Shown here piece by piece: positions 26,298 through 38,560 of a DNA stretch of 64,000 bases; within the stretch, counting starts at the first letter, position 1, and each line of letters opens with the position of its first letter. The translations under genes were made by a program, and so were the position numbers. Below the pieces are notes generated by a model. The model did not search any database. It had not been told where the DNA came from and worked only from the letters and a program-made list of their open reading frames with translations. The stretch is from Callipepla californica brunnescens (Eukaryota; Chordata; Aves; Galliformes; Odontophoridae), in assembly GCA_023055505.1 (NCBI GenBank), contig JALIRH010000061.1, forward strand, positions 705,501 to 769,500, read 5' to 3'.

Positions 26298-27807
26298 TCC
26301 TTGCTCAAATGAAATATATCTATATATTCATTTGTATACTCGTTTTTGCTTATGATCTTTACTCTAGCAACACACCAGTAAAGACAGTTGTTTTTGGAAA
26401 AACAAAATGCCATTGATTTATACACTTCTATCATTTTTGAGGTGACATCAGCTGTAGAATTTATTAGTTTTAAGTATGAGCTCTGTCTTCGTGGCACAGC
26501 AAACAGTGAGTCCTTGTTTAGGCCTGATATCCCTGTGTGCCTGTAAATGAATATGTGCATGGATGTTTACAGATGTGCAAGTTATCCTCTTTTAAACATA
26601 TCTTGCCTGAAACATTTTTTAAGGATTAGGTGGGTACCCAAACTCTGCAAACCTGCTGTCACTTGCTCAACATCTCTCACTGTGATCCAAATTTTCTTCC
26701 TAGGAAATAGAGCACTAATTACTTGCCCAGAAAGGAAATTAATGACTTATCAATTGTGATCAACAGGTCCTAATTGGAGATGGCCATTCCTGAGAAATGT
26801 CATCTCTGTCAGGCTATTATTTTCATTCTGTATTTGAGGGTTTTGGATGTTTGAAATCTTTATGTTTTGTTTTTTCTTGGTGGTGCTGGAAATTTGTATT
26901 AAACATCATGTGGTTGCAAAAGTATATCACAAGGTATCTCACTACTCTCCCTTGTGGTTTGTGTATTCTGGAACCACTCATGCTAGGAGTGAGGCACATG
27001 TCCCAGAGGCACCATTCTGACAACTGTCAGGTCCCGGCCTTATCCCTGCCCATTATCAAACTTGTGTCAGCACTAATTAGAAACAAGAGCATAATGTCTG
27101 CTCCCTGGTATGTCAAAACACTACTTTGCAAAACATTCCTGCCAAGCAGAATTTCAATGCTTTGATAACACATTACTATGTATGGTTTCAGAGCAACGTC
27201 AAATAAGGAGGCACGTTCAGTTTTGCTGAGTACAAAGATCAGAATGTGAAAAGGAGATAGGCTTCATTTCTAACATCTCCTTTGAAACAGAGGAAAGCCA
27301 CAATGGCAGTCACTCACCATCCATGAGAAATGAGTCATCAAACATGAAGATATACTTATTTCACAATTCTTGTGTTATATTCAATGAAATCAAACGGTCC
27401 ATTGTTAAGGGCTCAAACACAGTCATGATTCACAGTATTCATCCACTAAGAGTGGGGTAAACTCTGCAACGAAAAATAATATTTTATGCTATTATATTAT
27501 CTATGTAATATCATAATATTATCAATGTAAAAATTCTACGGAGGCAATTTTCTTTCAAAAGTATTTAGGCATTTGATGAGTACAGATCTCATTCTACTGA
27601 AGTGTCAAATGAACCTGCAGTCTGGAGTTGCGATGAAGATAAGTGTGGTACCTTTTTGTGGCCCTTTCAGTCAAGAACATGTTCATTAGTACATCTCTAC
27701 TTTCTGGGGTCACTAGCTGCCAACAGCTGAAGGAAGGCAAAGCATAATTATCTGGTTTTACGCAATCTTGAAGAACCTCAACAAAAAACATAATTGTGCT
27801 GGATCAA

Positions 27808-27842
27808 ATTAAATCTCTTTGAACACATTAAATCTCTTTGAA
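27808..27842. repeat. Short direct repeat, period 19
   Basis: ATTAAATCTCTTTGAA occurs twice exactly, at 27808 and 27827, separated by three bases. Confidence 0.85.
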
Positions 27843-28545
27843 GGCAACAGAATTTACAAGGGATGTGCTTAATTCTGAGCACTGATAAGTTGGCTATAAG
27901 CATATTTGTGTATGTATTTCAATGAGACGAGAGCACTGTTCACACCAAAGTCTTACCATGACCATATCCTGCTCACTTGTGCAAAATTTCTCTGATTATT
28001 ATTTTACATATTATAAAAGAACTATCAAAACAGGGAGAAAAAGTGCCAGGAGGAATCAGGAGAAGAGAAAAGCTTTATGATCCATTCATCAGAAACACTT
28101 CAAAAGACCTTCGAACATTCCCAGAGAATAGCATAGAACTGTCACCAAAGGAGCAGTTTCCAACAAGTTTCTGGTATGTCAGGGAAACAGGGCTTTGCAT
28201 ATTCCTTTTAAATAAACCGGATAGCCACAAAGACGCTCTGTTCCACAGTGAACTTAAATTTATTTTCCTATTGGATCCCATCCAAAGGCTATTTCATGCC
28301 AGGGAAAGATTACCATTAATTCTAATTCCATTGGATGTTGTTCTTAGTTCCCAGTCAGTGGTTCCCCATTGCACCTTTCTTAATGGAATACCGTCAGAGG
28401 AAGTCCTGTCCTTCTTCTGACTCACCACTGGTTTGACAGTCACGTAACAGTGGTTCCTAGAGATACAATCTATTTTAAGACAGAGATATATATTTCTGTA
28501 TCTATAATTTCATATTTACAGCTCTACTCAGAGATATCAGAAAGT

Positions 28546-28611
28546 GAAGTACTTATATATATTTAAGCAGAATAGTGATTCCATTGAGTTAAGTATATAT
28601 GTAAGTACTTT
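28546..28611. repeat. AT-rich inverted repeat (stem-loop)
   Basis: Left arm AGTACTTATATATATTTAA (28548-28566) pairs with the reverse complement of the right arm at 28589-28609, with about a 22-base loop. The AGTACTTA ends are identical and the inside differs by a few bases and a 2-base length change. It could be a small MITE-like relic or simply an AT palindrome. Direct sequence observation; function unknown. Confidence 0.8.
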
Positions 28612-29678
28612 GCTGGCTGAATACTGAAGGTAGAATACATAAAGAAATAATATATCTAATGTATAAAAAAGTCCAACATACAAAGAAATAATGACAGTAT
28701 CCAAAATCCTTTGGTCTCCAGCTCAGAAGTAAGCAAACGTGGAAATGTACAAGGAAAATAATTCCTGGGCTCTACACATATTTTATTGTGAATTAAAATG
28801 CTAGTAATACTGAATTGGTGATGTAAAACACAGAACTTGCTATCTAACTTAGGGCAAGATGCCAGATGTGAGGAAAATATTTTGAGAGAATGGTATTCGG
28901 GAAGCAAGGGTAATATGACAGATGATTTTGAATCTTTCAGTACGTATTTATTTTTTTACCATATGAAGCTAAATCAAATATATAGCAGTGATTCTGTTAG
29001 CTCTTTGCCCAGCAATGTCATAAGCAGCTGCAGGGACCGAGCAGTGCACAAAGAGCTCTGCATACGTCATGAGAGGAAAGCACAGTGACACATCAGCAGG
29101 AGAAAGGCTCTGGCAGTTTCAAAGGAGAACTCACATCCCTTGCACTAGAGAGCTAAGTCAGGTTTACACAGCAGGACCTCACAGCTCTAAAGGACTCCTT
29201 GTAAGGATTCCTTGTCACATGATTTGAACTTTCCACAATATATGTTTGCCAATGAGACTGTGAGTTACTAAAAGGAAAGGATTGGAAAGTCCTTATTGTT
29301 TTGGAGGAGGAAGTCTGTTTCCCAAACAGCTTTTCTTCAAAATAAGCAGACAGCCATAAAACCTTAAGTATTCCACTGGTCAACAATAGCTAAGAAATTT
29401 GAAGTTAAGGCTGCCACTGAATCCTTGGTTGACCCTTTCTTTGATGCTCTGGGATCATAAAGCATGTGCCCCAGTGTTTCATGTCGGAGGACCTACTAAT
29501 GGTACAAATTCAGCTTGCCTGCAACTCCGCTTCTTCAACAGGTGTGCATCCAGGATGAATTTGGCCCAAGGCACAATAAATGCCAGAATCCTGTCCATCA
29601 TATTACAGTCTTCCTCTATTGCTAGTACTTGTCATATCAGTGGTAATCTACATGGAGTGACCTAAACATTCTTTTACT

Positions 29679-30592
29679 GCATTATACTGTCCTACATGAC
29701 ATCCTGGTGGTCAAATTTGAAAAAAAAAAAGAAAATGGATTTGATGTATGGACCACACGCTGGGTAAGGAATTGGCTGGATGGTTGCACTCAGATATTTG
29801 TGGTCAGCTGCTCAATGTCCAAGTGGAAGTTGGTGATGAGTAGGATTCATCAGGGATCAGTGCTGAGACCAATGCTACGTAACATCTTTGTAGGCAACAT
29901 GGACAGGGATCAAGTGCACTCTCAACAAATTTGCAGATGACACCAAGCTGAGTGGTACAGTTGATATGCTAAATGGATGCTCTCCAGAATGACCAGGAAA
30001 GGCTTGAGAGGTGGGTCCATACCAACCTCATGAAGGTCAACAAGGGCAAGTGCAAGGTCCTGCATCTGGGTCGGGGTAATCTTAAGCACAGATACAGTCT
30101 GGGTGGAGAATGGCTTGAGAGCAGCCCTAAGGAGAAGGATTTGGAGGCGCTGATTGATGAAAGAGTCAACATGAGCTGGCAATGCGAGCTTGCAGCCCAG
30201 CAGGCGAAACAGCAGGTAGTGACTGGACAAGGGGAAACAGCCTTCAGTTTTCAGACACTCTCTCATTTTATTTGATTTATTAGTTTCAATTACAATTGTA
30301 TTATACTGTGTTATTTTGCATTCTGATACCTTATTTAGTAAATCAGCTTCCCTCCTCAGATCGTTGCCACTGTTTTGTTTTTAGGCCCATCTCCCTTTTC
30401 CTTTTTCCTTTTTCCCCATGGGTCCGTGGGTCCCTCCGCCCCAGTCATCATGGAACCAGGCCAAAGCAGCCCGTAAAACCATTGATACTGGTCTAGAGGA
30501 AGATGTCCCTGCCTATAGCAGGAGGTTGGAACTAGGTGATATTAATGGTCCCTTCCAATCTGAAGCATTCTGTGACTCTATGATTCAATAAG
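29679..30592 (+). mobile_element. CR1 LINE remnant with interrupted 3' region
   Basis: From about 29679 to 30250 this encodes the second half of the CR1 reverse transcriptase: RWVRNWLDG, GSVL, NIFVGNMD, then after a one-base frame loss near 29908-29912 the catalytic FADD box (29930-29941), DTKLSG, and LERWVHTNLMK, GKCKVLHLG, YSLGGEWLESSPKEKDL, QCELAAQ. Homology stops near 30250 at GGACAAGGGGAAAC and resumes at about 30487 (GTCTAGAGGAAGATGTCCCT) through GGTCCCTTCCAATC to the terminal CTGTGACTCTATGATTC. The roughly 230 bases between are not CR1. The copy is inactive through truncation and frameshift. Confidence 0.9.
30251..30486. other. Non-CR1 block inside the CR1 copy
   Basis: AT-rich on the left, then pyrimidine-rich (CCCTTTTCC and TTTTTCC units) and GC-rich with GTGGGTCCCTCCGCCCC on the right. 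It takes the place of most of the CR1 3' untranslated region. The texture recalls a long-terminal-repeat end, but I cannot assign a family and see no clear target duplication. It could be an insertion with deletion of the CR1 part, or a CR1 subfamily with a different 3' end. Confidence 0.45.
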
Positions 30593-33500
30593 AGATGCAG
30601 ATATGAGCAAAGAAACCATAAAGCATGACGTTACTGAGATGCCTGCTGCATCCATCCTACATTCCACCCATCTGTTACAAACTTAGTTTATAGAAAAACT
30701 GAAAATAAAACACTTCCTGGAAACCTAAACAGTCAGAACTCAGCCGTATTTTGTCTAGTCACATCTGTGTTTTGATACCTCTCTGTCTACTTACTAACCC
30801 AGTATACTTCCATGGGAGACCTAGAATGAAAATATTCCAGAGCCAAGCTGATTATCTTCCTTGATATCAGACACAAGAGACAGATAACAGCTTAGAAGTC
30901 TGGGAATGGCAGAGCACCACAAAGTGGGAGAAATTACAGCCTTTGCTGTGTGATTGCCAGCTAGGAGCCTTAGCAGGTCAGTAATCTGAATGTTTATTTA
31001 TGCAGAGCAGATCTGCGAGGAACCACACATCTTCATGCTAATTTCAGTGTCAGAGACATATGATATCTTGTCACATTAGGATTAGAAGGGGAAGTAGCAA
31101 AAGCACTACAGAAAAAAATCTGGGAAATGCAGCTCTAATAAATTCTGCTGCAGTATGCCATCTGTTCCAATGGGAATTCTACACTCTCATAAATCTCAGT
31201 GTTGCAGCTAGAGAGACAGAGGGCATGCAACCCAAATTTGTAGATACTTTGTTGTGAAAACTAGATAATAGCACTGCGACATTAATTTGATGAAGTCAGA
31301 TTATTTTCCAGTAGGGAGTATTTCTTGAGAATGTTTTTCCCGTCTTTAATTAATTCATTACATAAGCTGTAGGTGATGAGGTTTGCTACAGCTACCACAA
31401 ATATTGACAAAGAAATTCACTTGCATTCACTCACTGTGTCTAGCTACTGAGTATAGTAATGTGCTTTCTACTCCTTCTGGTGGGTAGAATTTTTACAACA
31501 GGAGGGATCTGAAGAAATCACCAGGCCTTGGACTCTCCTGGGAAAAAGCCAAGATGGAAGATGAAAATAAACAGGACTAAAAGACCTGGGGAATAACTGA
31601 ATTATTTCTGGCTATGTCTTTCAAGTCCTGCCTGACTGAACAAGAGTTAACAGCACCAAGATGTAATGCAATTAATTATTTTGTTATTAAACTTTCTATA
31701 GACCAGAAATCATGTTCATGAACAAGGACTCCTTAAAGGCAGCAAAAATAGAACAGAAATGAGTCTCTGTTCTATGGAATGTCTAATATAATCTCTTTAT
31801 TTCTATTCTCTGCCTTCTCATGTGCAAAAAGCACCTGCTAAATGTTACTTAGAACAGGGATAATCACATCACAAGCCAGCTAATTTGCTTGCTCCATGAC
31901 AGCCTTCTTTCTGTCTTTTTTCTGTGTCTAGCAGTGCCTTGTCTAGTATGACACAGAGCAGTTCTAAAACAAATACCAATGGACTGTCAGTTTAGCATTT
32001 GATTTTTGTCAGAACCATTGCTGTGCAGTTCATCCACAGAAATACTGATCAAAATCTTGATATCCTTGTAGAATTTCAGAAAAAAAATGCAAGCTGTTTT
32101 AACAGAACTGCCACTGTTTAGAGAATGGCATAGCCCACCTAGAACTAGAACAGGAGATAATATGCTTAGAGCATGAAGATGTTTTGCTAGTGAAAGTTTG
32201 AAAGTTTTCCTTATTTCGTTTAAAAATAAAAGGCCTTCTTTTCCATTTGGTTTCAATTTGCACAATTTGCAGACCCATTTGAAAAATCCTTTACTTATCT
32301 GTGGATAAACCTTTTTTTCCTTTTTTGTACTTTGTATATATTCACATGTATTTGTTGGGACAGTAAATAGAACTGATAATGCTACTAAAAATCAAGAAGC
32401 ATCTCTAATCAGCAAGACTTGAATAACAAACAAACATGCAAATTAAAATCAAACAAAGAGCTTTTTCTTCAACAGTCACAATTTTTTGCATTTATTTAGC
32501 CCAGAAATTCAGTAATATCAGGCTTTACTTGCAAGAATATTCGACAGAAAGATGTCCTCTCCCATATGAAGTTCCAGGAACTGGTCGCTTGGAGACATGT
32601 GAAGCTGTATTATTGTATATCCAGCTATGCCAGAGTTTCCATGGGTTGTGGAACTGCAATTTATCCAAACCTCTTATAGTCAATGCTGACACCAACAAGA
32701 ACTAGATTAAAAATATATTGTTGAAGCCTGACATGGGATAAACTTTCTCCATTTACCTTTTCTACACCTTTGACCATCAGGTAGAATAATAGAGGTCACT
32801 GTGAGAGGTGGCAGAATGGAAGACCAGGAAGGTTCCACAGTGCTAAGGGAAATCCATGTCACAACAGCAGGAAAGTGGTATGGAAAACATTTTGGGATAT
32901 TCTGCTGCAGTAATCATATTAATTTGCAAACTCTTTTGAAATGAGTTTGTATACTGAACAATCTGCAACAGTCTTTTGAGGTAGCTAAGAAGAAAGTCGA
33001 AAATAGCCACTGATTTTCTGGTGGCATCATATTGGATTGGTCTCACACTGGGTGGGAGAATTTGACAAGGACACAGAGAGCTATGACAGTGAGGATTTAA
33101 AGTCTTGTTTCATTATGTAGAACCATGACTTCAAAGAAAAGGTCTGCCTTGCTGAAGCAAAGGAAAAGGTTGCATACGCATATCCACATTCCCAATGTAC
33201 ATACAGGTCAGAAGAGCTACAATAATGCAAAACACTTGACAGTATTCACCCAAATATTTCACCTGAAGAGATGAAGAAAAATTAGGAGATGCATAAATGC
33301 TTTCTGGCAAATTTATTATAGGTTTTCACCGTTAAAATGTGAGTTTTCTCTGCCATGAAGAAAGCACACAGTCATACATCATAGCCATTTAGGAAAGCAT
33401 GTTTTTATTTATAATTTTTATTACAGAGAAGAGACAGAAACAGCAACAACAGAAACAACATTCCATTTTGTTCCTTCAAAGAAATGTAGGCACTTCTTTC

Positions 33501-34036
33501 TGTCAGACAGACACTGGGTACTCATTGAATGAATTGAGGCTTTTACCTGCCAGCCTGGAATCAGAGGTCTAAAGTGCATTCAGGCATCTAAGTGACATTT
33601 AAGACTATGTTCTTGGATATTTTAATCTGAATAAATATGAAGACAATTTGTATTCCATATCTAATCAGTCAATGCACAGGAAGCCTAACTGCTACCAGTA
33701 ATAAAGCTCCGCAGACTATGCACCTCAGCATTACCTTGCAGGGCATGGAAGCCCCTTGGTGGATCTAGATCTCCTAAGTCCTAGGCTAATACTTTTAAAT
33801 CTTATTTCTTGTAATAGAACCACACAGAAAAGGAATAGTCTTCATTGTCATCAGGATTATACTGTGTTTACCCACCACACTTGAATAGAAGACTTAAATT
33901 TATACCTTCAAGTTCTCATCTGTATCATGGGCATATATATGTTCATGAAATCATTTTGGTCTTCAAGTGAAATACTCTGAAAACACAAATGAAGGCAAAG
34001 TTATGTCCACAGGATGAGAAGTATGGCACTGACTGG

Positions 34037-34068
34037 AAAAAACAAACAAACAAACAAACAAACAAAAA
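34037..34068. repeat. (AAAC)n microsatellite
   Basis: About six AAAC units flanked by A-runs. Confidence 0.93.
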
Positions 34069-37000
34069 CCTCTATTCTCTGTCTCACTATACAACAGAAA
34101 ATATGGGGAAAAAAAGGGTGGAATATATCAAGTTTGCTGTGAGTCAAAGTGACAGGATGACATTAAAAAAAAGTTACAAACCAAGCTCTCTCTGTCATCT
34201 ATATAAAGATTCTCAGCTATATGATACTTCAAAGAGGTAATATCTTTGCCTAAGTAATGAGTTAGTAGATGTACTGTATTCATAAAGGAATCTTTATTCC
34301 CAAAGAGATCAAGAAAACATCTCACTCCTGAGGGATGATTTCATGTTTTTATGCTGATGCTGGACTGTTTTTCTCTTACTCCTATGGTATCCATAGTTAA
34401 AAGCTGAAAGTCCGTGCATTCCCTCTTAACCTCTTGCGCAATATTTAGTCTACAACACCTACAGAGAAGATTAAAGGGAGATAGTTAAATCTAACTCAGG
34501 AAGGAAAGACTGAATCAGCAATGCAAACAAAAAAATCTATATTAAGGGGTAAAGAGATTAGCCTTTAGACATAGCAACTGTAGAAGAATGGAATAGTTAT
34601 AAAGCTGTTCAACAAATTATTTGGTCTGACAATCTCAAATCAAAATTGAATAAACTTTATTTCTTTCACTTCTGAAATTCCTTGCTGCTGAAATAAGTTA
34701 GCTCATTTGGACGAGCTTTAGCTAGGAACCTGCACAAAACAAAAAGTCCCAAATTTGTCATTTAACAACTTCAGAGCAGTTATGTGGTTAGTTATCTGCA
34801 AGACTTTATTTTTCAAATATAAATTTTAAGAGTAAACTTTGAAATATATAATTCTATAATGCTATGCATTATTCAGAAATTATTACAGTCTTGAAAGTAA
34901 GAACTTTAAGCTAAAATGAAAAGTTATCTATACAGTGCAACAAAACTAATTCAACAGATGCAAAGCAAGACCTTAGAAGACAAATTTAAAGCTCCCAAAA
35001 TTTTTATAGTGTCAACAGAATTCAAACTATGTTTTCCAAATCCAGGTTGTTCCCATAGCACTAAAGCATTTTATAGAGTCTGCCTTGAAACTGCCCCATA
35101 CAAGTCACTTAATATCTGAAAATAGTATGAAAATGAATGAGGAATAAGGCCTGAAAGTGTTTGACGTTGTATGGACTCTCGTTAGGAAATGTCTTTTTTC
35201 TGTAAGTAGCCCAAAATATAAACAAAACAGAGAATAACAGAAGGAGATAGAATTGAGAAAGTTATTTGTCTAAAAGAGAAGCATATGACTGCAATATAGT
35301 ACCTGTTTCCCCTCACTTTGTAATTTCACAAGTTCAGGTGTCAAGTATTTTGCCTGTTTTGCGGGCAAATTTTTTGTCCTAACATAATTCTGATCACTAT
35401 TTTAAAAAGAGTATTAAAACATTTTGCAATCAAAACACGTTTAAATGGTTTGCATCTCAAATATTTCTACCTGCCTAATGAACAAATCACACTGTTTACA
35501 CATGCTCATGCTCTACCAGTGGACCACTGGAGAGTCTCAACCACCTCTGCTTGTAAGAGACCAAATGATCCATGTGAAGAGGTATGAATCCCATCACCTG
35601 GGAAGGTTGTGTTCTTAAGAACATATGCCATCTGTTCATTTGGATGTTGTTTTCTCTATCAAAATATCAGGGGCCATTGCAATGTTGGAACCTACTAATA
35701 TAACAAGAGAGAGTGTGTCGCTAACACAAGGAGCTTGTATCTCTTTCTACCAAGCTGCAGTGCACGATGCTTTCAGGAAACATGCCAACTCTCTCATAAT
35801 GGATAATTATTTTAGACTATTCTGTTGCCTACCAGTCCTGGATGTCATCTTAATGGCAGCTTGAGAGATCTGTGGTCTTCTATATAACAGGGCAGAGATG
35901 CTCATTCTTCTTTTTGTACTCTAAGTAGACTTTGGGTAATAACACATGCAGCCAACTGACAGGCAAACTTTTTAACTCCTTTCCTCTCCCTGCCCTCCCA
36001 CAAGAACTGCTGGGAAAGTATCCTTACTGGATATTGGCTGGCTATTTGGCACAAACAAGAAGCTGCCTGTGAGGGACATGAGTAATATCTTTGCACCATA
36101 ACCTTTTTGATCATTGTCACCTTTCTAATGCATGTTTCATTGCATGCTGAAAAGCTGTTGTCAGCGATTGAATCAGTAGGTCCAGTGCAATGGGACTATT
36201 TTTGAATTATTGACTTAAATCCAGGAGATAAATATTTTATTCTAAGCCTCTCTCTCCTCAGTCTCTTACCTCTGTTGTACTTTTCATTTGCTAACTGTTT
36301 CAGACAAAGAACATTTCCCAGAAAAGGCTTGTACAGTGCCCAGCCCATTCTGGTCTTGCTCTTGGCTAAGGCCTCAACTTTCTAGCATAATAAAATATCA
36401 AACTGATTTAAAGAGAAGCAGTGAATGTTGTTTTGTTTGCTTCTTACAGTCCTCAAGGAAAGATGTCGGAAAAAATAATTGTTATATGATTATTTTTTCT
36501 TAATACTCTGTGCTTCTGAATCAGTTAAAGGTGCTAGAGAACACTTCGGGCACGTATTAAGCAACACCAGTAGCATCAGAGAAAGAAGTACATAGTTGAA
36601 ATCAGTATAGCCCATTAACCAAGATCTTGAGGCTCTTAACTGTGAGGAATAAAAGGCTGGAGGTATGATACTGAGGTGAGAAGGCTACTGAAGGCATCCT
36701 TGCAGATGATCTTTTGAATTCTCTGAGGAAAAGAAAGACTTCCAGTGAGAGGAAACAAAAGACCTGAACAGCAGGAATATTTTGGGACTGGAGCCAGGGA
36801 AAAGAATCAGTAACAAAGACTGGTAATTTTGCATGAATTGCTGTTTTGTGTTGTTGAGCACCAGGACACAGCTGGTGTACTAGTGAACCTGAGGATTTGT
36901 ATTAACTGTATTGAAATGATAATGAAGTTTCTATATTATGATTGCAGATGTTGGCGGATTATTGTTATTAAGCCTATTAGTGTAATAGTACAAATATGAG

Positions 37001-37562
37001 TTTCTCTTTGCTTACAGTCTTATTTGTTGTAGCTTTGTGAAATTAAATTTAGGTGGCTATTAAATATTTTAAAATATCACAAAAGGTCAGTTGAGGAGGA
37101 AAAAGCACAGAGCTGAAGGTAAAGATGTTCAACTGATTGAAATTCTTGAGAATTTGGAATAAACTTACTGCCTTCCACTGTTAGCTCAGGACATGCGATT
37201 AGCCTTTCTGCACAGTGATCTCATGAACAACAGAGGCAAGAGGGAGACCTGGGGATATTTTATGAATCATTAGAAGAATGAACAATATTTTATTTTGTAA
37301 AGCAGTTTGTCACTTTGCCTCATCTAGGGAAAAAAAAGCAACAAACAACAAATAACTTGGGCCATCCAGACTTCTGGCTGTTGAATGCAAAGCATCTCAA
37401 AGCTGCCTGGATTTGAGAAAGGAAGCTTTGCAGGTCCATGTTTCCAGAGAATTAGGCTGTCTGATTATCTCAGCTGAACACCCAGTACAGCATCTACATG
37501 AGAAAATATTATCTTACTATGTGAGAGATTAATTTTTCAGTCAGTATAGTGACGAGGCTGCT

Positions 37563-37578
37563 GTTTGTTTGTTTGTTT
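37563..37578. repeat. (GTTT)4 microsatellite
   Basis: Four GTTT units. Confidence 0.9.
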
Positions 37579-38099
37579 AATATAAAGCACATGAAAGGAA
37601 TGCATGGACACTTGATTTGTTATCGCAACTTAGGTGTATATCAAACACATTACGATAATTCACTACCCTTATGAATTTGCAATCTCTATGGCCATTAGAC
37701 AAAGACTAAGTGATTGGTTTTCTCATCAAGGCTCATGAAAGTACAATTATACTTACTTTAGTCATAAAAGCTCTCCAGTATCGATCAGCATATATTGCTC
37801 TCACAAACGCTGCATAAGATGAATGGAATGCTAAAATGTACATGTCTGAAAACAGGATCACACTCTGACCAGATATTCACTACTGATTTTATTGATTTTT
37901 TAAAATATCTCTGCTGTTCAAGTTCCAAATGCATTGGGACTGATCTTTAGCCCGGTGTCAAGAAAGGCAAAAATCACTCTAAGCTGTCTAAACAGCTCCA
38001 GTGCCTTGGCTGACATAGGAGCACGATAACAAGCACAGTTTAGAGGAGTACAGAGCCTGATACACAGCAATCCCACACTACTAAAGGCTGCATATAATT

Positions 38100-38560
38100 A
38101 CTTTTCAGCCTCTGCTGATGGAAGGGAATCCCAGAGGGGAGAGGGTACAGCTGGGAACTCTTCCCAGCACCGTCCAGTTGTTGCCTTTCCCTGAGCAGTG
38201 GGATTTTCTGAGACACTCGTTGCCAAGTCATGCATAGGACTCTGGAGGCCTTGCTCTTGAGTGTGCCTCTCCAGGCCTGGGTGAGCAACCCTTGGCAGCA
38301 GCCCAGTCGGTGACAGGCGGCAGGGTGCCAGCAGACGGCCCGGCTGTGAGCAGGGTGAGGGCTGCTCCCTCACACAGAAGCCCTGCAGCCCACATAAGCA
38401 GTGGGAACGAAGACCGTTCTGGCCCTCTAGCTTGGTTGTGGGCATTTGAACATACGTGGTGGTGGATTTGCTGTCTGCTGAAGGCCCTGAAAGGACACAG
38501 CTTTCAGACGGCGCGTGTTACAATGAGCCCCTCTCACTGCTCCCAAGTGTGATCAGCTGG
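38100..38560. other. GC-rich island in AT-rich surroundings
   Basis: By eye GC is near 55-58 percent and about a dozen CpG lie in 38150-38530, against very few nearby. CpG density is still below the usual CpG-island ratio by my estimate. Three open frames overlap here: 115 and 82 codons on the minus strand and 86 codons on the plus strand, none recognisable. GC-rich DNA has few stop codons, so these frames are weak evidence of coding. It could be a promoter, an exon of an unrecognised transcript, an insulator or an old repeat. Confidence 0.5.
38328..38341 (+). promoter_or_regulatory. CTCF-like motif, plus strand
   Basis: CCAGCAGACGGCCC matches the CTCF core consensus CCASYAGRKGGCRS at 12 of 14 positions. 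It sits in the middle of the GC-rich island. Motif match only. Confidence 0.35.

Larger units (their letters stand above)
18812..29678. other. Unique DNA, no gene seen
   Basis: Contains homopolymer runs, a CCTTCTCT microsatellite, one ancient-repeat copy at 20.9 kb and the longest ORF of the window (27977-28420, plus, 147 codons). That ORF has no recognisable domain and its length fits chance. A region at 19.1-19.7 kb has open frames of 94-95 codons on opposite strands with slightly raised GC, also unrecognised. Confidence 0.6.

Noticed and set aside
29707..30275. CR1 plus-strand frames as a host gene
   Set aside because: Frameshift before the FADD box and loss of both ends show a dead retrotransposon.
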